Assembly (NCBI GenBank): GCA_963839745.1
Contig: CAWIWC010000010.1
Location: 186,001 to 250,000 of the forward strand
DNA from: JAIBJN01 sp963839745
Lineage (GTDB): Bacteria > Actinomycetota > Thermoleophilia > Gaiellales > Gaiellaceae
Direction: 5' to 3'
DNA length: 64,000 bases
The position numbers and the translations under genes are program-made. Shown one piece after another: positions 8,044-17,198 of this stretch. How positions within the stretch are numbered: position 1 is the stretch's first letter; every line of letters starts with the position of its first letter. Below the pieces are notes generated by a model. That model saw only the letters and a program-made list of their open reading frames with translations. It was not told the DNA's origin and made no database searches.

Positions 8044-11000
8044 GCACGGCGGTCGGCGCACCCAACCCCGAGCAGACCGCCGCGATCGAGGCGCCGGGGC
8101 TCGTCTTCGTCTCCGCGGGCGCCGGGACAGGGAAGACGACCGTCCTTGTCGAGCGCTTTGCCAAGGCGGTCTGCGAGCGCGGGCTCGACGTCGACTCGCT
8201 GCTCGTGATCACGTACACGGAGCGCGCGGCGGGCGAGCTGCGCGACCGCATTCGCGCGCGGCTCGTCGAGGCCGGGCGCACCGAGCTCGCCCGGGACCTC
8301 GACGCCGCCTGGATCTCGACGATCCACGGCTTCTGCTTCCGCCTGCTCAAGGCACACCCGTTTGCTGCGGGGATCGACCCGCGCTTCCGGGTGCTCGACG
8401 AGGCGCAGTCCCGGGTCCTCCAGCGCGAGGCCTTCGAGGCCGCGCTCACAGAGTTCTGCGCCGACGGCGACGCCGAGCGTCTCGGGCTGCTCGCCACCTA
8501 CGGAACGCGCGCCCTGCGCCGCATGCTGACCGGCGTGCACGAGACGCTGCGTGCCGCGGGGCGGCCGCTCGTGCTCGAGCTCGGCGAGCGCCCGGGGCTG
8601 CCCGAGCGGATCGCCGAGCTGAAGGACGCGGCCCGGTGCCTCGTGGACGATCCGGACGGAGGCGAGACGGCCCGGGCCACGGCTGCTCGCGCGCTCGAGC
8701 TGCTCGCGGAGCGGACGCTCCCCGAGCGGCTGCTCGACCTCGGCGAGCTGAAGGCGCGCGGCGAGCGGGCGGTCAGCTACGAGGAAGCGCGGCGCGGCGT
8801 CGAGCAGGCGGCCCTCGACGAGCTTGCCGCCCGTGACCGCGACCTGCTCCAGGAGCTGCTCGACCGCTTCGGCGAGGCGTACCGCGCGGGCAAGGACCGG
8901 GAATCCGCGCTCGACTTCGAGGACCTCCAGCTCACGGCGCGCGACCTGCTGCGGGACGACGCTGCCGTGCGCGAGCGCGAGAGCTGGCGCTTCCGCTCGA
9001 TCATGGTCGACGAATTCCAGGACACGAACCGGCTCCAGTGCGAGATCGTCGACCTGCTCGCGGAGGGGCCCGACGGCAAGGAGCTCTTCTTCGTCGGCGA
9101 CGAGTTCCAGTCCATCTACCGGTTCCGGCACGCCGACGTCGAGGTCTTCCGCGAGCGCCGCGAGCGCTCCGGCGGCGTGCTCGCCCTCACGCAGAACTAC
9201 CGCTCCCGGCCGGAGGTGCTCGCCGCCGTCAACCACCTGTTCTCGAGCGAGTTCGGGGACGAGTTCCAGCCGCTCGAGGCCGCCGGGCGCTTCCCCGACC
9301 CGGTCTTCGGCGCGCCGGTCGAGCTGCTCGTCACCGACAAGTCCACCTACTCGGGGACGCCGATCCACTGGCGGCGCGCCGAGGCGCGGCACATCGCCGC
9401 GCGCGTGAAGCAGCTCGTCGACTCGGGCGAGGCGACCGCCGGCGAGATCGTGCTCCTCTTCGCGGCCGGAACCGACGCCGAGCATTACGAGGAGGAGCTG
9501 CGCTCGGCGGGCCTGCGCACGTACCGCGCGACGGGCCGCGGGTACTTCGGCCAGCAGCAGGTCGTCGACCTGCTCGCGTACCTGCGCCTCCTGCACAACC
9601 GCTACGACGACGAGGCGCTCGTCACCGTGCTCGCCTCGCCGTTCGTCGGGCTGTCGAACGACGCGCTCGTGCTCCTGCGCTCCGCCGCCACGCGGCGACC
9701 GCTCTTCCAGCCCTTCGAGCGCGGGCTCCCGGCCGATCTGTCGGAGCGCGACCGGCACCTCTGCCGCGCCTTCCTCCAGCGCTACGAGCGGCTCGGCCAG
9801 GCCGCGCACGGGCTCTCGCTCGAGCAGCTCTGCGAGCGGATCGTCGCCGACCACGACTACGACCTGGCCGTGCTCGCCCGCTGGGACGGCCGGCGCCGCT
9901 ACGCGAACATGCGCAAGCTCGCCCGGCTCGCCCGCTCCTACGAGGAGCTGCGTGGCCGCGACATCGAGGGCTTCGTGCGCTTCGTGCGCGAGCAGGAGGC
10001 CGTCGGGGCACGGGAGCTGGAGGCGGTGGCCGAGGAGGAGGACGGAGACGCCGTGCGGCTCCTCACCATCCACTCGGCGAAGGGCCTCGAGTTCAAGGTC
10101 GTGATCGTCGCCGACGCCGGACGCGACCGGACGGCATTCTCGCCAGACGAGATTCTCTGCCTCCCGGACGGGCGCTTCGGCTTCCGCGTCGCCGACCCGG
10201 CGACCGGCTCGCGGCGGCCCGCGTTCGAGTACGAGCGCGTGCGCGAGGCCGAGCAGGAGGCCGAGCGGGCCGAGCGCCTGCGCCTCTACTACGTCGCCAT
10301 GACGCGCGCGATCGATCGCCTGATCGTCTCGGGGGCCATCGACCCCGGGCGGACCGCCGACCAGGGCACGCCCATCGGCTGGGTGCTCGCCCGGCTGGAG
10401 GCGCAGGAGCTCGACGCCGCCGGCGACGGGCCGGTCGAGATCGTCCGCGACGGCGCCCGGCTCCTCGTGCGCGTCGACCGCTATGCGCCTGCCGCCGAGC
10501 CTTCCACGGCGCCGGTCGCCGTCCCGGCGGCCGCAGAGGAAGGCCAGCTCGAGCTCTTCGCCGGCGAGGGGCTCGCCCCGCTGCCGCTGCTCGCCCCGCG
10601 GCTCCCCGAGCTTGCGCCGGTGCCGTCGCCGCCGCTCCATCGTGTCCGCCGCCTCTCCTACAGCGCGCTCGCGCTCTTCGAGCGCTGCTCGTACCGCTAC
10701 TACGCCGAGCGGATCGCCGGCATGCGGGCCGAGGACGCGCATGGCTCGGTGCCCGGGCAGACCGGCCTGGCGGCGACGGAGATCGGCGACGCCGTCCACC
10801 GCCTGCTCGAGACGGTCGACATGGCCGCGCCGGCTGTGCCCGATCTGGAGCCCGTCCGCGGCTGGTATCCGGCGGTGACCGACGAGGAGCTCGAGCGGAT
10901 CCGCAACTTCGTCGCGTCGTACTGCGGCTCCGAGCTGGCCCGCCGGATCGCCGCGTTGCCCGGGGCCACCGTCGAGCGGCCGTTCGCCTTCGAGCACGAC

Positions 11001-11424
11001 GGCGTTCTTCTCCACGGCCGGCTCGACGTCTACTGGAGCGACGGCGGCCGCGCGCTCGTCCTCGACTACAAGACGAACTCGCTCGCCGAGGGCACGCCCG
11101 AGGAGATCGTGGAGGCCGACTATCGGCTGCAGCGGCTCGTCTACGCGCTCGCGTGCCTGCAGGACCGGGGCGGAGGAGGTCGAGGTCGTCTACCACTTCC
11201 TCGAGCGCCCGGACGCCGTCGTCTCGACCCGATTCACGGTCGCCGACACGGAGACGCTGGAAGCCGAGCTTTCGGCCGCGATCGACCGGATCAACGCAGG
11301 GGAGTTCCGCCCGACGCCGAGCGAGTTCACCTGCTCCGGCTGCCCGGCGCGCGACCGGGTCTGCGCGGGCCCGCGCCTACTCGCCCCCGAGCCGATGGAC
11401 GAGTACGCCGAGGCGCACTATTAG
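8040..11424 (+). CDS. addA: AddA/AdnB-like UvrD-family helicase-nuclease (frameshifted near its end)
   Basis: Motor subunit of the break-processing enzyme. ATG 8040 overlaps the previous stop. SF1A motifs are intact: SAGAGTGKTT (Walker A), VDEFQDTN (motif II), QNYRSRPEVL (IV), LLTIHSAKGLEF (V), YYVAMTRAIDRL (VI). The nuclease domain shows GRLDVYW, VLDYKTN and the helix YRLQRLVYAL. The frame breaks in GGGG at 11167-11170. Removing one G continues as EEVEVVYHFLERPD to TAG 11422-11424 and adds the Fe-S cysteines CSGCPARDRVC, which pair with FERCSYRYY upstream. The repaired length is 1127 aa. Because both subunits carry nuclease and Fe-S domains, the pair resembles AdnAB as much as AddAB. Confidence 0.9.
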
Positions 11425-11427
11425 CCG

Positions 11428-11772
11428 CTAGAAGTCCTGGCCGATCGCGTCGATCGCGATAATCGAGAGGTTGGCCAGCATGAGGGCGAGCCCGAGCCAG
11501 ATGAGAACGATCGCGAGCGATACGGCCTCCGCGCGTCCTGCGTCGACGGCGGGCGACATGAGCTGGCTCCTCGGCATCAGCGCCACGCCGGCCGCTCCGA
11601 CCGCGAGGAGAAGGGCGATGCTCCCGCTCATCCAGAGCGCCACGTTCCACCATTCGGCGGCTCCGCTGTACAGCGTGAACCCCTGGGGAAGGATGAGCGT
11701 GAGGACCGCGAGCACGAACACCCACGTCGTGCGCCGTTCGAGCGGATCCCTGCGAGGTCTGTCCTGAGCCAC
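11428..11772 (-). CDS. Small four-helix membrane protein
   Basis: 114 aa with hydrophobic stretches near residues 16-34, 42-66 and 80-105, and a charged N-terminal tail (DRPRRDPLERR). No motif that I can name. It is convergent with the helicase-nuclease gene (3 nt between stops) and divergent from nth, whose start is 26 nt away, so the two probably share a compact promoter region. Function unknown. Confidence 0.7.
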   Translation of the reverse strand: MAQDRPRRDPLERRTTWVFVLAVLTLILPQGFTLYSGAAEWWNVALWMSGSIALLLAVGAAGVALMPRSQLMSPAVDAGRAEAVSLAIVLIWLGLALMLANLSIIAIDAIGQDF

Positions 11773-11797
11773 GCGCGGAAAATACTCCCAGTGTCGG

Positions 11798-12478
11798 ATG
11801 GCGATCTCCGCCCCGCGTAACTACGTCAAGGAGGCGCGCCGGCGCGTCGGGCCGAAGCGCGAGCGCATTCGCGAGATCATCGAGCGGCTCGCCCGTGCGC
11901 ACCCGGACGCCACCATCGCGCTGCGCTTCCGGGACCCGGTCGAGCTGCTCGTCTCCGTGATGCTCTCCGCGCAGACGACGGACGTGACCGTGAACCGCGT
12001 CACGGAGAAGCTGTTCCTCAAGTACCGGCGGCCCGAGGACTACCTTGCGGTGCCGCTCGAGGAGCTCGAAGCGGACATCCTCCCGACCGGGACCTTTCGC
12101 CAGAAGGCCAGGAACCTCCGCGGGGCCATGCACATGCTGCTGGAGGAGTTCGGGGGAGAGGTCCCCGAACGGCTCGAGGACCTTGTGCGCCTTCCCGGCG
12201 TCGGACGGAAGACGGCGAACGTCGTCGCGGCCGAGCGCGGAGCGACGCAGGGGATCGTCGTCGACACGCATGTGCGCCGGCTCTCGCAGCGCCTCGGGCT
12301 GACGAAGCAGGACGACCCCGTCAAGATCGAGCGCGACCTCATGCGCATCGTCCCGCGCGATGACTGGGCGCGCTTCCCGCACCTGCTCATCTGGCACGGC
12401 CGCCGCGTCTGCGATGCGCGCCGGCCGCGCTGCGAGGAGTGCGTCCTCGCGGACCTCTGCCCGTCGAGCCGGGTCTAG
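11798..12478 (+). CDS. nth: Endonuclease III (DNA glycosylase/AP lyase)
   Basis: Base-excision repair enzyme that removes oxidised pyrimidines and nicks the abasic site. 226 aa, close to the usual 210-230. The helix-hairpin-helix LPGVGRKTANVV carries the catalytic Lys (about residue 136), and VDTHVRRLSQRLG carries the catalytic Asp. The C-terminal 4Fe-4S ligands follow the family pattern C-x6-C-x2-C-x5-C (CDARRPRCEECVLADLC). The early SAQTTD motif is present. ATG 11798 is used; GTG 11791 is also possible. The stop overlaps the end of the convergent zinc-ribbon/PAS gene by 4 nt. Confidence 0.96.
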   Translation: MAISAPRNYVKEARRRVGPKRERIREIIERLARAHPDATIALRFRDPVELLVSVMLSAQTTDVTVNRVTEKLFLKYRRPEDYLAVPLEELEADILPTGTFRQKARNLRGAMHMLLEEFGGEVPERLEDLVRLPGVGRKTANVVAAERGATQGIVVDTHVRRLSQRLGLTKQDDPVKIERDLMRIVPRDDWARFPHLLIWHGRRVCDARRPRCEECVLADLCPSSRV

Positions 12479-12918
12479 CGCGGGGCGACCGCGACGAGGA
12501 GGCCGCCGTCCTCGTCATACGCCGGGAAGAAGTCGGCGCGCACCACCTTCTTGACGCCCGAGCGGGTCTTCAGCGTCAGCTTCTGGTCGAAGCGGCGCAC
12601 GCCGTACTCGAGCGTGAGTGCTGCCGGGGTGGGCCCGTTGCCTTCGGGCTCGAAGAGGGTCGTCATCACGTCGTGCCCGAGCAGGTCGGCCTCGCGGTAG
12701 CCCGTGAGCTCGAAGACGCCCTGGCCGGTGGCGATGATCCGGCCCTGGTTGTTGCAGACGACGAACCCGGTCCCCGGGGCCGGGTAGTAGTCGTCGAGGA
12801 TCTGGTAGAGGAAGCCGAAGCCGCAGCTCGTGCAGGCGACCGGCCGCCCGGTCAGGCCTTCGATGCCGTCGTCGTCGACCGACCGTCGCCGGCAGTTCGG
12901 GCAGATGAAGTACGGCAT
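12475..12918 (-). CDS. Zinc-ribbon/PAS-domain protein
   Basis: A 147-aa soluble protein with two parts. Residues 6-32 hold CPNC and CTSC, a rubredoxin-like zinc ribbon. Residues about 36-145 form a PAS domain: GFVVCNNQGRIIATGQG, FELTGYREADLLG and the beta-strand end RADFFPAYDEDGG. It has no output domain, so it probably signals through a partner or acts as a redox or ligand sensor. It lies 9 nt upstream of trxB's stop side on the same strand; trxB is transcribed first and this gene follows it. Co-transcription with thioredoxin reductase would suit a redox role, which is inference. Confidence 0.8.
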   Translation of the reverse strand: MPYFICPNCRRRSVDDDGIEGLTGRPVACTSCGFGFLYQILDDYYPAPGTGFVVCNNQGRIIATGQGVFELTGYREADLLGHDVMTTLFEPEGNGPTPAALTLEYGVRRFDQKLTLKTRSGVKKVVRADFFPAYDEDGGLLVAVAPR

Positions 12919-12927
12919 GGGTGAAAG

Positions 12928-13896
12928 CTAGCTGCGGGGCGCTGCCAGAGCGTCGAGCAGCCGGCCGCGCTCCGCGGCCAGCCAGCGCTCGGCGTCGAGC
13001 GCGGCCATGCAGCCCGACCCAGCCGCGGTCACGGCCTGGCGGTAGACGTCGTCCTGCACGTCGCCCGCGGCGAAGACGCCGGGGATGTTCGTCTCCGTCG
13101 TCTTTCCCTTCGTGACGAGGTAGCCGGACTCGGGATCCATGTCGAGCTGGCCCTTGAAGAGTTCGGTCGTCGGATCGTGGCCGATCGCGACGAAGAAGCC
13201 CTCGGCGGGGATGTCGGTGGTCTCGTCGGTCTTCACGTTGCGAACGCGGACGCCGGTGACGAGGCCGTCGCCCAGCACCTCCTCGACCACGGAGTCGGTG
13301 ACGAACTCGATCTTCTCGGTCGCTTGCGCGCGGTCGACCATGATCGGCGAGGCCCGGAAGACGTCACGCCGGTGCACGACTGTGACCTTCGAGGCGAACT
13401 TCGCCAGGAACGTGGCCTCCTCCATCGCGGAGTCGCCGCCGCCGACGACCACCACGTCCTTGTCGCGGAAGAACGCCGCGTCGCAGACCGCGCAGTACGA
13501 GACCCCGCGGCCCTGAAGCGTGCGCTCGGACTCGAGCCCGAGCTGGCGCGCGTTCGCGCCCGTGGCGACGATGACCGTCTCCGCGCGGTACTCGTCCTCG
13601 CCGACCCAGACCCGGAACGGCCGCTCCGAGAAGTCGACCTTCGTCACGTCGTCGGTGACGAACTCCGCGCCGAAGCGCTCGGCCTGCTTGCGGAACTCCT
13701 GCATCATCTCGGGGCCGAGCACGCCGCCGGGGTAGCCGGGGTAGTTCTCGACGTCGCTCGTGATCATCAGCTGGCCGCCCCAGTTGACCCCCTCGATCAC
13801 GAGCGGGGACATGTTCGCCCGGGCGCTGTAGAGGGCGGCGGTATATCCGGCGGCCGCCCCGCCGATCACGATCACCTCGCGTACGTCTGCGTTCAC
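12928..13896 (-). CDS. trxB: Thioredoxin reductase
   Basis: Low-molecular-weight flavoenzyme that passes electrons from NADPH to thioredoxin. 322 aa with the chosen start. FAD site VIVIGGAAAGYTAALYSAR, active-site CAVC with D (SYCAVCDAAFF), NADPH site VVVVGGGDSAMEEA, and the C-terminal FAD motif GVFAAGDVQDDVYRQ are all present. I chose GTG at 13896 because AGGAAGGA lies 5 nt before it; the next upstream GTG (13914) has a poor site. A SigR/SigH-like promoter lies upstream (13936-13961), so oxidative (thiol) stress induction is predicted. The gene is followed by the zinc-ribbon/PAS gene. Confidence 0.97.
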   Translation of the reverse strand: MNADVREVIVIGGAAAGYTAALYSARANMSPLVIEGVNWGGQLMITSDVENYPGYPGGVLGPEMMQEFRKQAERFGAEFVTDDVTKVDFSERPFRVWVGEDEYRAETVIVATGANARQLGLESERTLQGRGVSYCAVCDAAFFRDKDVVVVGGGDSAMEEATFLAKFASKVTVVHRRDVFRASPIMVDRAQATEKIEFVTDSVVEEVLGDGLVTGVRVRNVKTDETTDIPAEGFFVAIGHDPTTELFKGQLDMDPESGYLVTKGKTTETNIPGVFAAGDVQDDVYRQAVTAAGSGCMAALDAERWLAAERGRLLDALAAPRS

Positions 13897-13935
13897 GTCG
13901 TTCCTTCCTGTCACGGTTTTCTCTCTACGTTTCTT

Positions 13936-13961
13936 AACGTCCGAACAGGGCTCACTGTTCC
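13936..13961 (-). promoter_or_regulatory. SigR/SigH-like ECF promoter of trxB with an overlapping dyad
   Basis: On the minus strand GGAAC (13957-13961) is separated by exactly 18 nt from GTT (13936-13938). This matches the published consensus GGAAT/C-N18-GTT for actinobacterial SigR/SigH, whose best-known target is trxB. The spacer and -35 overlap a perfect inverted repeat GAACAG-N6-CTGTTC (13943-13960), a possible operator. The predicted start would give a leader of about 30 nt before GTG 13896. Confidence 0.6.
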
Positions 13962-14008
13962 GATTGTGTAGCGTCTGAGCCGCAGGGGAAACCTACAAGG
14001 GGCGAGCG

Positions 14009-15151
14009 ATGGCACGAACCGTCACCTGGGACGAGCTGCGCGATCTCGCCGGGTTCCAGGCCGAGCAGGGGGTTGCGATCAGCCTCTATCTCGACCTCGA
14101 TCCCAGCTTCCTTCGCGCCGCTGGAGACGCGCACACGCGTCTCAATTCGCTCCTGGACGGAGCGTCGAGGAATCATGGCGAGGGCAAGCGTGAACTGACG
14201 CACCAGCAACGTGTTGCCCTACGTGACGACTTCGAGCGCATCCGCCACTTCTTCGACGCCGAGTTCGAACGAGAGGGCGCGCACGGGCTGGTCATCTTCT
14301 GCGCCGGGCTCGACAACGTCTGGCGGACGCTCCCGCTCACCGAGGTCGTCTCGGACGAGATCCGCGTGCGCGAGAGGCTCTATCTCGCACCGCTCGTGCC
14401 TCTCGTCGGCAGGGGCGAGGGCGCGCTCGTCCTCGTCGTGAGCCGCGAGCAGGGGCGCTTCTACCGGCTCCGCGGTGGACGGCTCGAGGACATCGCCGAC
14501 CACACGGAGGAGCAGCCGAGGCGTCACGACCAGGGCGGCTGGGCGCAGGCGCGCCTCCAGCGCCACGTGGACGAGCTCGCCCAGGAGCACCTGCGCCGCG
14601 TCGCCGACGTGCTCGACAAGCTCGTGCGCCAGCTGCACGGCCCGCGGGTCGTCGTGGTCGCCTCCGAGGAGACGGGCGCCGAGTTCGTCGATCTCGTCGC
14701 GCAGGACACGCGCGCCGCGATCGCCGGAGTCGCCCACGCCGAGGCCCACGCGCAGGCGCCGGACCTTCTCGAGGCGGCCGTGCCTGTGCTCGAGCGCTGG
14801 CGCGCCGAGCGCGAGAAGGAGGTCGTCGAGCGCTGGGCCGGGGAGCACGGGCGGAACGGGCGCGGCGCGGCCGGCTGGGCGGACACGCTGGAGGCCGCCT
14901 CCGACGGGCGGGTCGAGCTGCTCCTCTTCCGGGAGGGCGCGAACCACCCCGCCAAGCGCTGCCCGGCGTGCGGACGGCTCTCGCTCGAGGGCGCCAAGTG
15001 CCCGCTCGACGGGAACCAGCTCGAGGACTCGGAGGACGGGCTCGACCTCGCCGTCCACCAGACGCTCTCCCACGGCGGCACGATCTGGGCCGTGCGAGAC
15101 CGCGACGATCTCGACTCGGTCGCCGGCGTCGGCGCCTTGCTCAGGTTCTAG
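14009..15151 (+). CDS. baeRF/Vms1-like (eRF1-fold) protein with C-terminal zinc ribbon
   Basis: 380 aa. It resembles the bacterial homologues of archaeo-eukaryotic release factor 1 (baeRF families) and the peptidyl-tRNA hydrolases Vms1/ANKZF1. The key loop is GGWAQARLQRHVDE (about residues 174-187), at the place of the eRF1 GGQ loop, and is preceded by the usual strands around VSREQGRFYRLRGG. The C-terminus holds two Cys pairs, CPACG and a single C in KCPLDG, a zinc-ribbon-like tail. Family members are inferred to release stalled peptides from ribosomes; that role here is by homology only. It is divergent from trxB and its last 4 nt overlap the convergent histidine kinase gene. Confidence 0.75.
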   Translation: MARTVTWDELRDLAGFQAEQGVAISLYLDLDPSFLRAAGDAHTRLNSLLDGASRNHGEGKRELTHQQRVALRDDFERIRHFFDAEFEREGAHGLVIFCAGLDNVWRTLPLTEVVSDEIRVRERLYLAPLVPLVGRGEGALVLVVSREQGRFYRLRGGRLEDIADHTEEQPRRHDQGGWAQARLQRHVDELAQEHLRRVADVLDKLVRQLHGPRVVVVASEETGAEFVDLVAQDTRAAIAGVAHAEAHAQAPDLLEAAVPVLERWRAEREKEVVERWAGEHGRNGRGAAGWADTLEAASDGRVELLLFREGANHPAKRCPACGRLSLEGAKCPLDGNQLEDSEDGLDLAVHQTLSHGGTIWAVRDRDDLDSVAGVGALLRF

Positions 15152-17049
15152 GCCTGGGCGCGCGCCTCGAAGGCGTCGGTTTCGTCGTCGCCCTCGTCTG
15201 ACCCGTCCGAGGCTGCCGGCAGCTCGAAGAAGAACGTCGAGCCCTCGCCCTCGCGGGAGGCGACCCAGATGCGCCCGTTCATGCGCCTCACCAGCTCGCG
15301 GCAGATGTAGAGCCCGAGGCCCGTGCCGCCCACCCCGCGAGTGAGGTTGGGATCGAGGCGGAAAAACTTCTCGAAGATGCGCTCCTGCTCCTTGAGCGGG
15401 ATGCCGAGGCCCTCGTCCCGGACGGCGAAGAGAACCCGTCCGGCGTGGCGTTCCAGCGAGACGTGCACCTGGCCTCCGGACGGTGAGTACTTGACGGCGT
15501 TCTCGACGAGATTGGAGAGGACCTGGCGGAGCATGTCGGGATCGGCCGCGACCGTCGGGAGGTCGTTGCCGTGCACCAGGTCGATCGCGACCCCGTCCGG
15601 CACGTGTGCGCGCGCGGCCTCCACGACCTCGAGGGCAAGGGGTCCGGGGTCGCAGTGCTCGACGGAGAAGACGAACGAGCCCGAATCGAGGCGGCTCGCG
15701 GCGAGCACCTGGTCGACGATGCGCGCGAGGCGGTCCGACTCGCCGGCGATCACCGCGAGTAGCCGCCCGCGGCGCTCGTCGTCCAGCTCGACGTCCCGCC
15801 GACGGAGGGTCATCGCGGCGCCGTAGACCGCCGCGAGTGGCGTCCGCAGCTCGTGCGAGACGGTGGCGACGAACTCGCTCTTCAGCTTCTCGATGCCTCT
15901 CTCCTCGGTGAGGTCGCGCAGCGCATAGACCGTGCCGTCGGGGAACTGGACGGCGGAGATGGAGATCCACACCTCCCGGCCGCCGAGGTCGAGGGGCAGC
16001 GTCTCGGCGTGCTTGGCCGCGTAGATCGGCGCGCTCGCCACGGGCACGAGCGGCTCGATCGCGGTCCAGCCCGGAAGAACGTCCTCGGGCCGGCGGCCCA
16101 ACACCTGCGCCGCCTCGAGGCCGGTGATCGCCGCGACCGCGGGATTCCAGAGCCGCACGACACCGGACTCGTCGACGAAGAAGACGCCGTCCCCGACGTG
16201 CGCCAGCACTCGTGCTGCGCGCTCGCGCTCCTCGCGCACCTCCGCCTGCAGCCTGATGCGCTGGAGGACGTCGCCGGCCTCGCTGGCGATCAGCTCGGCG
16301 AGCGCGAGCGCGACCGCGTCGAAACGGCGCGGCGCCGTGACGGCGTAGAAGCTCAGCGTCCCCACCGCACTGCCTTCGTGGCGGATGGGGACGACGAGCA
16401 CGCTCCGTGCGCCGACCGACCGGGCGAGCTGCATCTTCAGGCGCCGCTCGCCTGCGACGTCCCTGACCACGAGCGGCTTGCCGCTCGCAAGCATCGTCTG
16501 ATTGAACTCGTCGGAGACCTCGAAGGCGAACGAGCGCCACGACTCCTCCGCGATGCCGCTCGCCGCCTCGGCCGAGAGCATCCTGCGGTCCGGATCGTAG
16601 AGGAGCAGGACGGCCGCGTCCGCCCCGACCGCCGGAGCGGCCGCCTCGAGGATCGCGCCGCCGATCTCCTCCACGGACCCTTGCTGGGAGGCTAGCCGGG
16701 CGATCGCGCCCAAGACCTCGAGCTCACGAATGCGCCGCGGCCGCTCGGCGCCACTGCGAAGGCTCTCACGGCCGCGCTTCGTCGCCAGCGCGATCCAAAC
16801 CGCGGTGGCAAAGGCCGCCGAGACGATCGAGACCGTGATGAACGCCGGCGAGTCGACCGCGCGGCCGTCGCTCTCGGCCATGCCGACGAGGATGAACTGC
16901 TGCACGGCGGCGCCCAGGAGCAGCAGGCCGGCCGAGAGCGTGAGGGCGGCGCCCTCGAAGCGGCGCTCGCGCCACCAGGTGCGGAGCAGGAGGAGCCCCA
17001 GCCCAGCCAGGGCCAAGCCGAGCCACAGGAAGAACCAACCGATTTCCAC
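15148..17049 (-). CDS. Membrane sensor histidine kinase (GAF-PAS-HisKA-HATPase)
   Basis: 633 aa. Three TM helices (about residues 3-22, 34-56, 68-90) are followed by a GAF domain (about 115-260), a PAS domain (about 275-390, VFFVDESGVVRLWNPA), a HisKA dimerisation helix with the phospho-acceptor His in FVATVSHELRTPL (about residue 405), and an HATPase domain with N-box NLVENAVKYSP, G1 RDEGLGIP and G2 GVGGTGLGLYI. All ATP-site boxes are intact, so it should be an active kinase. No response regulator gene is next to it: an orphan kinase. The signal is unknown; GAF plus PAS suggests small-molecule or redox input. Confidence 0.92.
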   Translation of the reverse strand: MEIGWFFLWLGLALAGLGLLLLRTWWRERRFEGAALTLSAGLLLLGAAVQQFILVGMAESDGRAVDSPAFITVSIVSAAFATAVWIALATKRGRESLRSGAERPRRIRELEVLGAIARLASQQGSVEEIGGAILEAAAPAVGADAAVLLLYDPDRRMLSAEAASGIAEESWRSFAFEVSDEFNQTMLASGKPLVVRDVAGERRLKMQLARSVGARSVLVVPIRHEGSAVGTLSFYAVTAPRRFDAVALALAELIASEAGDVLQRIRLQAEVREERERAARVLAHVGDGVFFVDESGVVRLWNPAVAAITGLEAAQVLGRRPEDVLPGWTAIEPLVPVASAPIYAAKHAETLPLDLGGREVWISISAVQFPDGTVYALRDLTEERGIEKLKSEFVATVSHELRTPLAAVYGAAMTLRRRDVELDDERRGRLLAVIAGESDRLARIVDQVLAASRLDSGSFVFSVEHCDPGPLALEVVEAARAHVPDGVAIDLVHGNDLPTVAADPDMLRQVLSNLVENAVKYSPSGGQVHVSLERHAGRVLFAVRDEGLGIPLKEQERIFEKFFRLDPNLTRGVGGTGLGLYICRELVRRMNGRIWVASREGEGSTFFFELPAASDGSDEGDDETDAFEARAQA

Positions 17050-17198
17050 GCCGTCTCCTAGACGCTCCTAACGCTCTGAGGCGCCGGGGCGCCGGGCCGC
17101 GCATCTCGCCCCCCGGCGACGAGGCCCCGTCACATCAGGAACTGTAGGCGAGTATAGGAGCGCGGGGCCGATCTCAAGCGTCGATCGGCCGGAAAGAG

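Noticed and set aside
7968..11015. A 1015-codon open frame on the minus strand opposite the AddA-like gene
   Set aside because: It is the mirror of a well-supported helicase with all motifs. In GC-rich DNA the antisense frame stays open by codon bias. The translation is Arg/Glu/Leu-rich with no domain.
13943..13960. LexA/SOS-box reading of the GAACAG-N6-CTGTTC dyad
   Set aside because: The actinobacterial SOS box has GAAC-N4-GTTC; the spacing here is 10 between those cores and the gene is trxB.
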